NCBI GenBank assembly: GCA_964421245.1
Contig: CAYQVW010000024.1
Location: 1-19,062, forward strand
Direction: 5' to 3'
Length of the DNA stretch: 19,062 nucleotides
Origin: CAYQVW01 sp964421245
GTDB taxonomy: Bacteria; Margulisbacteria; WOR-1; XYC2-FULL-46-14
Shown here in pieces: positions 7,950-14,682 of the stretch. The position numbers were made by a program, and so were the translations under genes. The notes beneath the pieces were generated by a model that was given only the letters and a program-made list of their open reading frames with translations, did no database searches and was not told the DNA's origin. How positions within the stretch are numbered: position 1 is the first letter of the stretch; every line of letters starts with the position of its first letter.

Positions 7950-8641
7950 CCCATCCCTAAGAGGATTGTATCTAATTTATCCTTCTGACTCAAGGTGATG
8001 ATTTGATCTATTGTACTAGCTTGATCAATTTTAAACTCTCCGGCAGAAGTTCGCCTCAAAGCACTCAAGTGTGCCCCACAACCCAAATCATCACCTATAT
8101 CACTAGCTAGAACGCGAACATAGGTTCCCTTTGAACATCTGACTTTAAATCTTATTTTGTTCTCCTCCATGTCGATTAAATCAAGGCTTATGATCTCGAC
8201 ATCCTTATCCGGACGCTCTACTTCAATTCCCTTTCGAGCTAATTTGTATAATCGTTTCCCATTAATTTTTTTCGCCGAAAACATCGGCGGTTTCTGCTTT
8301 TGTTTTCCAATGTATTTTTTAAATAGTTTAATAATTTGATCATTTGATATTTGAATATTATTTAGGATTTCGGATTTAGGATTTAGGATTTTCCCCTCAG
8401 CATCCATCGTATCTGTCCTCACACCCAGGGTCATCTCCCCAATGTATTCTTTATCAGCGCCTACATAATTTTTTATGGTCTTTGTAGCTTTTCCTAGAAA
8501 CAAAACTAGGACCCCTGTAGCCATCGGATCAAGCGTACCCGAGTGCCCTACCTTCTTGGTCCTAGATAAATTACGAATTTTTGCGCAGACATCGAACGAA
8601 GTCCAACCTTGGGGTTTATCGACAACAATTATTCCATCCAT
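7946..8641 (-). CDS. truB: tRNA pseudouridine(55) synthase
   Basis: A 231-residue TruB enzyme, which makes pseudouridine 55 in the T-loop of tRNAs. The N-terminal MDGIIVVDKPQGWTS and the catalytic loop HSGTLDPMATG (Asp38) are intact, as is the NGKRLYKLARKGIEVER segment. It is short for the family and appears to lack a C-terminal PUA domain. Between DAEG and the following helix it has extra residues (KILNPKSEILN region) encoded by seven-base repeats. Its ATG shares one base with the nrnA stop (TAATG), and its stop overlaps ligA. Confidence 0.95.
   Translation of the reverse strand: MDGIIVVDKPQGWTSFDVCAKIRNLSRTKKVGHSGTLDPMATGVLVLFLGKATKTIKNYVGADKEYIGEMTLGVRTDTMDAEGKILNPKSEILNNIQISNDQIIKLFKKYIGKQKQKPPMFSAKKINGKRLYKLARKGIEVERPDKDVEIISLDLIDMEENKIRFKVRCSKGTYVRVLASDIGDDLGCGAHLSALRRTSAGEFKIDQASTIDQIITLSQKDKLDTILLGMG
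8337..8394 (-). repeat. Seven-base repeat element inside truB
   Basis: Read on the plus strand, 8360-8394 is five consecutive seven-base units of the ATTTAGG type (one ATTTCGG, the last ATTTTCC). They are preceded by TCATTTGATATTTG-like sequence that matches the right half of the intergenic element at 13177-13287. On the coding strand the units are CCTAAAT-like and give the peptide KILNPKSEILN. Three units equal 21 bases, so gain in threes keeps the reading frame. Confidence 0.75.
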
Positions 8642-9582
8642 TACATGTGGTTTAAAACGGTCTGAATTACCTTTTCTTCTGCTTCTTTTATCGGCATATG
8701 AAGAGCAACACCTGCAGCCTGAATATGTCCCCCACCACCCAATTCATTAGCAATTTTTGATACATTGGTTCTTCCACGTGAGCGCAGATTTACCTTAATC
8801 AAATTTTTCTTTTCTTCTCTTAAAAAGACCGCAACCTCTGTATCTTTAATCGATCTTATATAATCAATAATACTGATTAGATCTTCATGATTGGCTCCGG
8901 TCTCTTTAATAACCTTTTGAGGAATCATTGACCAAACAAGATTTCCCCTTTTTTCAATATTTTGCAGAGCGTGGGCCAAAAGCTTCATTCCTGGAATAGT
9001 CTTATTATCATAAACGGCTGAAGCGATTCTAAAAGGGACCGCTCCGTGTTCAACCAGATCATGGGCAGTCTCAAAGGTGCTTGGAAGAGTATTTGAATAT
9101 TTAAAATTACCGGTATCTGTAATAATTGAAACATAAAGGGCGGTTGCAATATCCTGATTTAGGGAAACATTTAGTTCTTTAGATAACTTATATATTTGTT
9201 CGGCAACACAAGATAAGAGCTCAACACAATTAATGTCTCCAAAATTGGTATTATCTGCGTGATGGTCAATATTAATAATATGTTTAGCCTTTACTTTTAA
9301 ATTGCCAACTCGGGAAATATCAGAAGAATCAACTGTTATCAATAAATCATAATCATTTCTACGTGGAGATTTTCTAATCTTATTTGATTTTGGTAAAAAT
9401 CGATATGTTTCTGGAACACCATCAATTGCTATCATCTCTGACTTCTTACCAAGCTTTTCAAGAATCAGATGTAGGGCCACCATTGAGCCAAGCGTATCCC
9501 CGTCTGGATCAATATGCCCTGCAATCAGAATAGAGCGCGAAGATTGAATTAATAATTTTATCGATTCGTAAATACGTTTCAT
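8641..9582 (-). CDS. nrnA: DHH/DHHA1 phosphoesterase, NrnA-type nanoRNase/pAp phosphatase
   Basis: A 313-residue DHH-family phosphoesterase. Seen: the metal motif GHIDPDGD (22-29), a VDSSD motif, the DHH motif IDHH (105-108) and the C-terminal DHHA1 glycine-rich motif GGGGHIQAAG. Members degrade very short RNAs, and some dephosphorylate pAp; some also cut cyclic dinucleotide products, so the exact substrate is inferred. Position between rbfA and truB is the usual one. ATG overlaps the rbfA stop by four bases (ATGA). Confidence 0.92.
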   Translation of the reverse strand: MKRIYESIKLLIQSSRSILIAGHIDPDGDTLGSMVALHLILEKLGKKSEMIAIDGVPETYRFLPKSNKIRKSPRRNDYDLLITVDSSDISRVGNLKVKAKHIINIDHHADNTNFGDINCVELLSCVAEQIYKLSKELNVSLNQDIATALYVSIITDTGNFKYSNTLPSTFETAHDLVEHGAVPFRIASAVYDNKTIPGMKLLAHALQNIEKRGNLVWSMIPQKVIKETGANHEDLISIIDYIRSIKDTEVAVFLREEKKNLIKVNLRSRGRTNVSKIANELGGGGHIQAAGVALHMPIKEAEEKVIQTVLNHM

Positions 9583-10010
9583 TTTCTTCTTGACTGTCTC
9601 GTAGGCCTTCTTGTCGGTCTTCTTGCCGGAGCTCTTTTCTTTCCTTCAAAAAGGTTTTTGCTTTCCCTTGCCTCTTTCTCAAGCTTAGACATAATAACAA
9701 GGACTCGACTGCCTCTTTCAATAGATTTATCAAGAACAAAAGTAAAACGCGGTGTATAGCGAAGATTGAGAGTACGTCCCACTTCTCCTTGAATATATCC
9801 AACCGCACTTTTTAATCCAGCCATGGTTTCGTTTTTATTCTTATCAGTACCGTAAACGCTAACATATACTTGAGCGTTCTTTAAATCAGGAGAAACATTA
9901 ACATCTGTAATAGAAGTAAAGCCAATTCTTGGATCTGCAACCTTCTCCCTTAGAACCCTACTGGTCTCTTCTCTTATTAATTCACCAATTCTCTTGGTCC
10001 GATTATTCAT
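9579..10010 (-). CDS. rbfA: Ribosome-binding factor A
   Basis: A 143-residue RbfA, a KH-fold factor for 30S subunit maturation that acts on 16S rRNA. The N-terminus (RTKRIGELIREETSRVLRE), the DPRIGFTSITDV strand and the VSVYG strand are typical. The C-terminal tail is strongly basic (KRAPARRPTRRPTRQSRRK) and arises from short tandem DNA repeats with a 12-base unit. It starts 3 bases after the infB stop and overlaps nrnA. Confidence 0.95.
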   Translation of the reverse strand: MNNRTKRIGELIREETSRVLREKVADPRIGFTSITDVNVSPDLKNAQVYVSVYGTDKNKNETMAGLKSAVGYIQGEVGRTLNLRYTPRFTFVLDKSIERGSRVLVIMSKLEKEARESKNLFEGKKRAPARRPTRRPTRQSRRK

Positions 10011-10013
10011 GCT

Positions 10014-12089
10014 TTATTTTTTTTCCTGCATTTGAAAGACTTCCAACTGATCTCCCACTTTAAAATCAGAATATCCCTGAATTGCAACACCGCACTCATA
10101 TCCCTCTTGGACTTCTTTTACATCATCCTTAAATCTCTTCAATGATTCAACCTTGCCTTCATATATCTGACTGTTATCTCGAATTATCCGAAGTCCGGCA
10201 CCTCTCACAAATTTACCAGAATTAATAAATGATCCGGCAATAACACCAAGTTTTGAATATTTAAAGGTCGCCCGAACATCTCCCTTTCCAATCACAACTT
10301 CTTCGTATTCAATTGAAAGCATTCCTTCCATCGCTTTTTCAATATCTTCTACTGCTTTATAAATAACATTATAAGATCTAATTGCTACCCCTTCTTTTTG
10401 GGCAACTTCACGAGCTCTGGCACTAATTGTGGTATGAAAGGCAATTAATATTGCAGCAGATGCTTCTGCTAGAAGAACATCACTCTCCGAGACATCTCCT
10501 ACTTGAGCATGAATGACATTAACTTTATTGCCAGAAACCTCAATCGCTTCCAGGGACTTCAATAATGCTTCTAGAGAACCACGAACATCGGCCTTAATAA
10601 TAATATTAAGATCGGTCTTTTCTCCCTCTTTGATATGCTGAGAAAAACTTTCTAATGTTTGAGCAGCTCTTTGTCTGGTTACAACCTGATCCTGTTTTGA
10701 TTCTGCAATTCTTCTTGCTTCTTTATCGTCTCTAACTACTTCCATCAATTCACCTGGATGCGGAACATCTGAGATACCCAAAACCAAAACCGGGAAGGCT
10801 GGAGGAGCCTTTTTTATGCGATCTCCGCGCTCATTCAGAAGCGCGCGCACTTTTCCATGCATATGACCTATTACAAAAGGATCTCCCATTTTTAATGTTC
10901 CATTCTTGATTAGAACCGTTGCAACCGCACCCTTTCCCTTATCAAGTTTTGATTCAATAACCACTCCTTGGGCCGGCATATCTGGATTTGATTTTAATTC
11001 TTGAACCTCAGCAACCAGAAGGATCATATCAAGAAGTTCATCAATACCCTGTTTTTGTAATGCAGAAATTGGAACCATTACTGTATCTCCACCCCAATCC
11101 TCAGGAACGAGCTTATATTCTGCTAATTGTTGTTTAACCTTATCCGGATTTGAATCTGGCCTATCAATCTTATTTATTGCAACAATAATCGGAACTCCGG
11201 CAGCCTTAGCGTGGTCAATTGCCTCAGCAGTTTGGGGCATAACACCATCATCTGCTGCAACAACTAAAATAGCAATATCAGTTACGCGAGCTCCACGAGC
11301 GCGAAGGGCGGTAAAGGCCTCATGTCCCGGAGTATCTAAAAAGGTTATTTTCTTTCCCTTTATTTCTACTTGGTATGCTCCAATATGTTGGGTTATACCC
11401 CCCGCTTCTCCCTCTGCAACCTTGGTTTGGCGAATTGCGTCTAGAAGTTTTGTTTTACCATGATCGACGTGTCCCATAATTGTCACAATCGGAGGACGAG
11501 TCTTTTGCTTATGCTTGTCAGATAAAACAACATCATGCTTTTTTTCTTCAATCTTTATCACAGTAGTCACAAATCCAAAATGTTCTGCTACTTTAACTGC
11601 AACATCAGAAGCTAAAGACTGATTAATATTAAGTAAAAAACCTTTCTTCATCAATTCTTTGATAACATCAGTGGCTTTTATCTTAAGAAGATTGGCAAGG
11701 TCCTTAACAATAATTGTTTCACCTTGTATCTCAATCTCTTTTTTCTCCTCAACTACCTGCCTCGCGTCAAGGCGGGCCGGTTCAGGAGGAGGAGGTGGTG
11801 GTGGTGGCGGTGCGACTTCTTCCTTTTTTGGTTCTAATAACTCTTTTACAACTTTTACGGTTTCAAGATCAATTGAGCTTGCTCCTGTTTTTGCACTAAC
11901 GCCAAGATCTTTGAGTGTCTCTAATATCTCTTTAAGGGGTTTCCCTAATTCTTTTACAAGAAGACTAACCTTAATCTTATTAGCCGCTTTTTTAGTAGGA
12001 GCTTTTTTCTTTTTGACAACCTTCTTAGTCGTCTTTTTGCTCTTTGCCGGTTTCTTGGTTGTCTTCTTTTTCGTCTTTTTCGCTGGCAT
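10014..12089 (-). CDS. infB: Translation initiation factor IF-2
   Basis: The 691-residue GTPase delivers initiator tRNA to the ribosome. The order is a lysine/threonine-rich N-terminal tail (1-40), an IF2 N-terminal helical module, nine consecutive prolines (94-102), a second N-terminal module, the G domain with GHVDHGKT (206-213), DTPGH and NKID, then domains II-IV. GGGAG about 7 bases before ATG supports this start, which lies 65 bases inside nusA. The proline run would be expected to stall ribosomes without elongation factor P. Confidence 0.97.
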   Translation of the reverse strand: MPAKKTKKKTTKKPAKSKKTTKKVVKKKKAPTKKAANKIKVSLLVKELGKPLKEILETLKDLGVSAKTGASSIDLETVKVVKELLEPKKEEVAPPPPPPPPPEPARLDARQVVEEKKEIEIQGETIIVKDLANLLKIKATDVIKELMKKGFLLNINQSLASDVAVKVAEHFGFVTTVIKIEEKKHDVVLSDKHKQKTRPPIVTIMGHVDHGKTKLLDAIRQTKVAEGEAGGITQHIGAYQVEIKGKKITFLDTPGHEAFTALRARGARVTDIAILVVAADDGVMPQTAEAIDHAKAAGVPIIVAINKIDRPDSNPDKVKQQLAEYKLVPEDWGGDTVMVPISALQKQGIDELLDMILLVAEVQELKSNPDMPAQGVVIESKLDKGKGAVATVLIKNGTLKMGDPFVIGHMHGKVRALLNERGDRIKKAPPAFPVLVLGISDVPHPGELMEVVRDDKEARRIAESKQDQVVTRQRAAQTLESFSQHIKEGEKTDLNIIIKADVRGSLEALLKSLEAIEVSGNKVNVIHAQVGDVSESDVLLAEASAAILIAFHTTISARAREVAQKEGVAIRSYNVIYKAVEDIEKAMEGMLSIEYEEVVIGKGDVRATFKYSKLGVIAGSFINSGKFVRGAGLRIIRDNSQIYEGKVESLKRFKDDVKEVQEGYECGVAIQGYSDFKVGDQLEVFQMQEKK

Positions 12090-13056
12090 TAGTCTCTCCC
12101 TTTTTGTTTTTTAAAGCTTCGGCCGCTTCTTCTTCGGAAACAATATCAATCCTATATCCGGTTAGCCTTGCCGCTAATCTAACATTCTGACCCTCTTTTC
12201 CAATTGCCAGAGATAATTCTTTATTTGGAAAAATAACTCGCGTACTCTTTGCCTCTTCATTAATTTCTATCTTACTCGGTTTTGCGGGAGAAAGAGACGA
12301 AGCAAGATATTTATTTAAATTTTCAGACCATTCAATAATATCAATTCGCTCGCCCCCCAATTCACGAGTAACATTTTGGATACGAGATCCCATTTGTCCC
12401 ACACAGGTACCGATAACACCAACATTTGAATCATTAGATTTGATTGCAATTTTTGTTCTGCGTCCTGGCTCACGCGCAATTGCCTTTATTTCTAAAATTC
12501 CATCTTGAATTTCTGGAACTTCCATTTCAAAGAGTTTTTTAATAAAATCCGGATGAGCTCTCGAAACAACAACTACTGGACCTTTTGAAACTTTTTTAAC
12601 ATCTATAATAACCAAGCGAACCCTCTCTTTAGGTCTTAAGTTTTCACCTGGAATACATTCACTATCACTAAGATATGTTTCTGCCCTACCAATATTGACT
12701 AGGTAGCCATGTTGTTCTTTGCGTTGTACAATTGCATTAATAATTTGTCCAATTTTGTCTCGAAATTCATTATAAAGCACATCTTTTTCTGCTTCTCTAA
12801 TTCTTTGAATAATTACCTGTTTTGCAGTTTGAGCAGCTAAACGGCCAAAATCAGCGGGGGTTATCTCGGCCCCATTATCAAAAACCTTTGTTTCCCCTTT
12901 ATCAGTAATCTTAACTTCTAGATTTTCATTGTCAGGAAAACGTTTTTTGGCAGCCAATAAAAGGGCTTCTTCAAGGGCGGCTACGACATCCTCTTTCTTA
13001 ATGCCCCGCTCTTCTTGAATCTGGTTTAACATTGCCTCAAATTTCTGAATTTTCAT
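12025..13056 (-). CDS. nusA: Transcription termination/antitermination protein NusA
   Basis: A 343-residue NusA with the N-terminal polymerase-binding domain, an S1 domain and two KH domains (GVIGTCVGQMGSRIQNV and LSLAIGKEGQNVRLAARLTG), then an acidic tail; there are no C-terminal acidic repeats. It controls pausing, termination and antitermination. I chose ATG 13056 over an in-frame ATG at 13107: AGGAG (13065-13069) is 8 bases upstream, the protein begins as the family does (MKIQKFEAMLNQ), and the longer form would translate a hairpin. The usual upstream neighbour rimP is absent. Confidence 0.96.
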   Translation of the reverse strand: MKIQKFEAMLNQIQEERGIKKEDVVAALEEALLLAAKKRFPDNENLEVKITDKGETKVFDNGAEITPADFGRLAAQTAKQVIIQRIREAEKDVLYNEFRDKIGQIINAIVQRKEQHGYLVNIGRAETYLSDSECIPGENLRPKERVRLVIIDVKKVSKGPVVVVSRAHPDFIKKLFEMEVPEIQDGILEIKAIAREPGRRTKIAIKSNDSNVGVIGTCVGQMGSRIQNVTRELGGERIDIIEWSENLNKYLASSLSPAKPSKIEINEEAKSTRVIFPNKELSLAIGKEGQNVRLAARLTGYRIDIVSEEEAAEALKNKKGETNASEKDEKEDNQETGKEQKDD

Positions 13057-13069
13057 ACTACTCACTCCT

Positions 13070-13099
13070 AAAAACAAAAGTGGGCTTTTTCCCACTTTT
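13070..13099 (-). terminator. Attenuator-like terminator in the nusA leader
   Basis: In the minus-strand leader, AAAAGTGGG pairs perfectly (9 pairs) with CCCACTTTT around a six-base loop and is followed by GTTTTT, just before the AGGAG of nusA. It lies between the predicted promoter and the gene, so it can only act as an attenuator of the operon. NusA itself influences termination, so feedback is a plausible inference. Confidence 0.7.
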
Positions 13100-13132
13100 A
13101 TGTTCAAAACTAATATTAGACTTTACACTATA

Positions 13133-13161
13133 ATTATACTCTTGCACGAGGGAATATGCAA
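13133..13161 (-). promoter_or_regulatory. Sigma70-type promoter of the nusA-ligA operon
   Basis: On the minus strand, TTGCAT (13161-13156), a 17-base spacer and a perfect TATAAT (13138-13133) are present. Transcription would start near 13126, giving a leader of about 70 bases that holds the hairpin at 13070-13099. Confidence 0.75.
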
Positions 13162-13176
13162 CCCTGTCGGGTAAAT

Positions 13177-13287
13177 CCTAAATCCCAAACCCTAAATTCT
13201 AAACAAATCCAAAATCTCAATTTGGGTCATTTGAATTTTGATATTTGATATTATTTGGGATTTAGACATTAGTGCTTAGGGTTTATG
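13177..13287 (+). repeat. Seven-base inverted repeat element upstream of glcD
   Basis: The left part is a series of CCTAAAT-like units (13177-13204) and the right part a series of ATTTGGG/ATTTAGA/GCTTAGG-like units (13253-13287), so the ends are imperfect inverted repeats. The AT-rich centre also reads with a seven-base period (GATATTT, GATATTA). The right half resembles the element in truB. It fills most of the gap between the nusA promoter and glcD and ends at the probable glcD -10 box. Confidence 0.75.
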
Positions 13288-13294
13288 TTATTAT
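13286..13294 (+). promoter_or_regulatory. Extended -10 box of glcD
   Basis: TGT followed by TATTAT (13289-13294) lies 5 bases before the glcD ATG, with no Shine-Dalgarno sequence between. The context TATGTTATTAT closely matches TATGTTAAAAT before the MNT gene, and both suggest messages starting at or next to the initiation codon. No clear -35 box is visible. Confidence 0.45.
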
Positions 13295-13299
13295 GATGT

Positions 13300-14682
13300 A
13301 TGCTCAAAAAAACTGATCCAGACATATTAAAAGGCTACCTAGAAGACAGCTCCAATCTCCAAGGTGGACATGCAGGGGGACTTTATCTTCCTGAATCAGA
13401 GAAAGAGATCGTTGAAGCAGTAAAAGAAGGACAAAAGATAACGATTTCTGGAGCTGGAACAGGAACAACTGGCGGAAGAATCCCTTTTGGCGGTTGGGTT
13501 TTATCAACAGAAAGGCTGAATAAAATAATAAATATTGATAAAGAGACAAAAACTGCGACTATTCAACCAGCAGTTACACTTGACAAACTCGATCAAGCCG
13601 TAAAAAAAGAGGGGCTACTATATGCTCCTGACCCTACTGAAAAGACCGCCTTTCTTGGTGGAACTGTTGCAACAAATGCTTCAGGAGCCAGAAGCCTACG
13701 CTTTGGTTCGACCAGAAATCATATTAGGCGGCTCAGAGTAGTTTTGAGTTCTGGAGAAGTTTTAGATCTGAAAAGAGGAAATACGAAATTCGAAATGTTA
13801 AATTCGAAACAAATTTCTAATTTCCAATTTCTAATTTCTAATATCAAAAATGCTGCTGGATATTATATAAAACCAGATATGGATCTAATCGATCTATTTA
13901 TCGGATCTGAAGGAACATTAGGGATTGTAACTGAAATAGAAGTAAAGCTGATCGATAAATTGGGTGAAACATTTGATTGCATAGCTTTTCTCGATTCAGA
14001 AGAGGATGCAGTTTTATTTACAGAAGAACTAAGAGGGAAAAAAGATGTTCTAACACTTGAATACTTCGACCAGAACTCTCTTGACCTCTTACGTAAGGCT
14101 TACATAAGAATACCAAAAAACAAAAAAACAGCAATTTATTTTGAACAAGTCGGTCCAGACTTAGACTTCTGGGAACAATTTTTCAATAAACATAAGATAC
14201 CAATGGACGATGCATGGCTTGGAATGAATGATAAACAAAAACAAGAACTTCATGACTTTCGTCATGCTATTCCAGAAACTATTAACGAACTTTATAAAAA
14301 AGAAAAACAATTAAAAATCTCTCTCGACATCGCTGTTCCAAACAACAAATTTCGTGAAATGTTAGCTTATTACAACTTGACCCTTGCTGCTTGCCCCTTA
14401 CCCCTTTTCTTTATCAAATTCGGCCACATCGGCCAATCGCATCTACATGTAAACCTACTGCCAAAAAGTAATGAGGAAAGAGTAATTAGTAATGAGTTGG
14501 CGATGAAATTTGTCAAAAAAGCGGTTTCATTGGGTGGCACGGTCTCTGCAGAACACGGAATTGGTAAAATCAAACATGCTTATTTAAAAGAGATGTATGG
14601 ACAAGCTACAATTGATCAAATGATTGCTATCAAAAAGAAGTTTGATCCAAAGATGATTTTAAACATCGGGAATATTTTCTAA
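13300..14682 (+). CDS. FAD-linked oxidase of the GlcD/D-lactate dehydrogenase family
   Basis: A 460-residue flavoprotein with an N-terminal FAD-binding (PCMH-type) domain, ISGAGTGTTGGR (49-60) and GGTVATNASGARS, then GSEGTLGIVTE, and a C-terminal oxidase domain with GHIGQSHLH, EHGIG and the terminal motif KKFDPKMILNIGNIF. Relatives oxidise 2-hydroxy acids such as D-lactate or glycolate; the substrate here is not determined by the sequence. No iron-sulfur partner gene is adjacent. Three separate stretches are built of seven-base repeats (13785-13847, 14377-14404, 14467-14494), giving family-atypical peptides such as SNFQFLISN. The last 24 bases overlap the convergent gene's end. Confidence 0.85.
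   Translation: MLKKTDPDILKGYLEDSSNLQGGHAGGLYLPESEKEIVEAVKEGQKITISGAGTGTTGGRIPFGGWVLSTERLNKIINIDKETKTATIQPAVTLDKLDQAVKKEGLLYAPDPTEKTAFLGGTVATNASGARSLRFGSTRNHIRRLRVVLSSGEVLDLKRGNTKFEMLNSKQISNFQFLISNIKNAAGYYIKPDMDLIDLFIGSEGTLGIVTEIEVKLIDKLGETFDCIAFLDSEEDAVLFTEELRGKKDVLTLEYFDQNSLDLLRKAYIRIPKNKKTAIYFEQVGPDLDFWEQFFNKHKIPMDDAWLGMNDKQKQELHDFRHAIPETINELYKKEKQLKISLDIAVPNNKFREMLAYYNLTLAACPLPLFFIKFGHIGQSHLHVNLLPKSNEERVISNELAMKFVKKAVSLGGTVSAEHGIGKIKHAYLKEMYGQATIDQMIAIKKKFDPKMILNIGNIF
13785..13847 (+). repeat. Nine seven-base units inside glcD
   Basis: Exactly 63 bases in one seven-base register: four GAAATTC-like units (GAAATTC, GAAATGT, TAAATTC, GAAACAA), then five ATTTCTA-like units. The two halves are roughly inverted complements, so the RNA could fold. 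Sixty-three bases is 21 codons, consistent with an insertion that keeps frame. It lies just before the KNAAGY segment, a surface loop region in this family as I recall it. Confidence 0.75.
14377..14404 (+). repeat. Four seven-base units (TTGCCCC type) inside glcD
   Basis: The units are TTGACCC, TTGCTGC, TTGCCCC and TTACCCC in direct succession. They encode the LTLAACPL stretch just before the FGHIG motif. The unit sequence differs from the other two repeat tracts in this gene, but the period is the same. Confidence 0.6.
14467..14494 (+). repeat. Four seven-base units (AGTAATG type) inside glcD
   Basis: The units are AGTAATG, AGGAAAG, AGTAATT and AGTAATG in direct succession. They encode the SNEERVISNE stretch between the metal-ligand motif GHIGQSHLH and the EHGIG motif. 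Confidence 0.6.

Noticed and set aside
11659..12114. Plus-strand reading frame opposite infB with a glycine run and a phenylalanine-rich end
   Set aside because: It is the antisense shadow of the proline- and lysine-rich parts of IF-2, with no ribosome-binding site.
13057..13107. Longer nusA beginning at the ATG at 13107
   Set aside because: The extra 17 residues are encoded by the leader hairpin, are unlike NusA, and the AGGAG site serves the ATG at 13056.
13177..13847. Repeat tracts as a CRISPR array
   Set aside because: The units are seven bases, degenerate and contiguous, with no spacers and no cas genes nearby.
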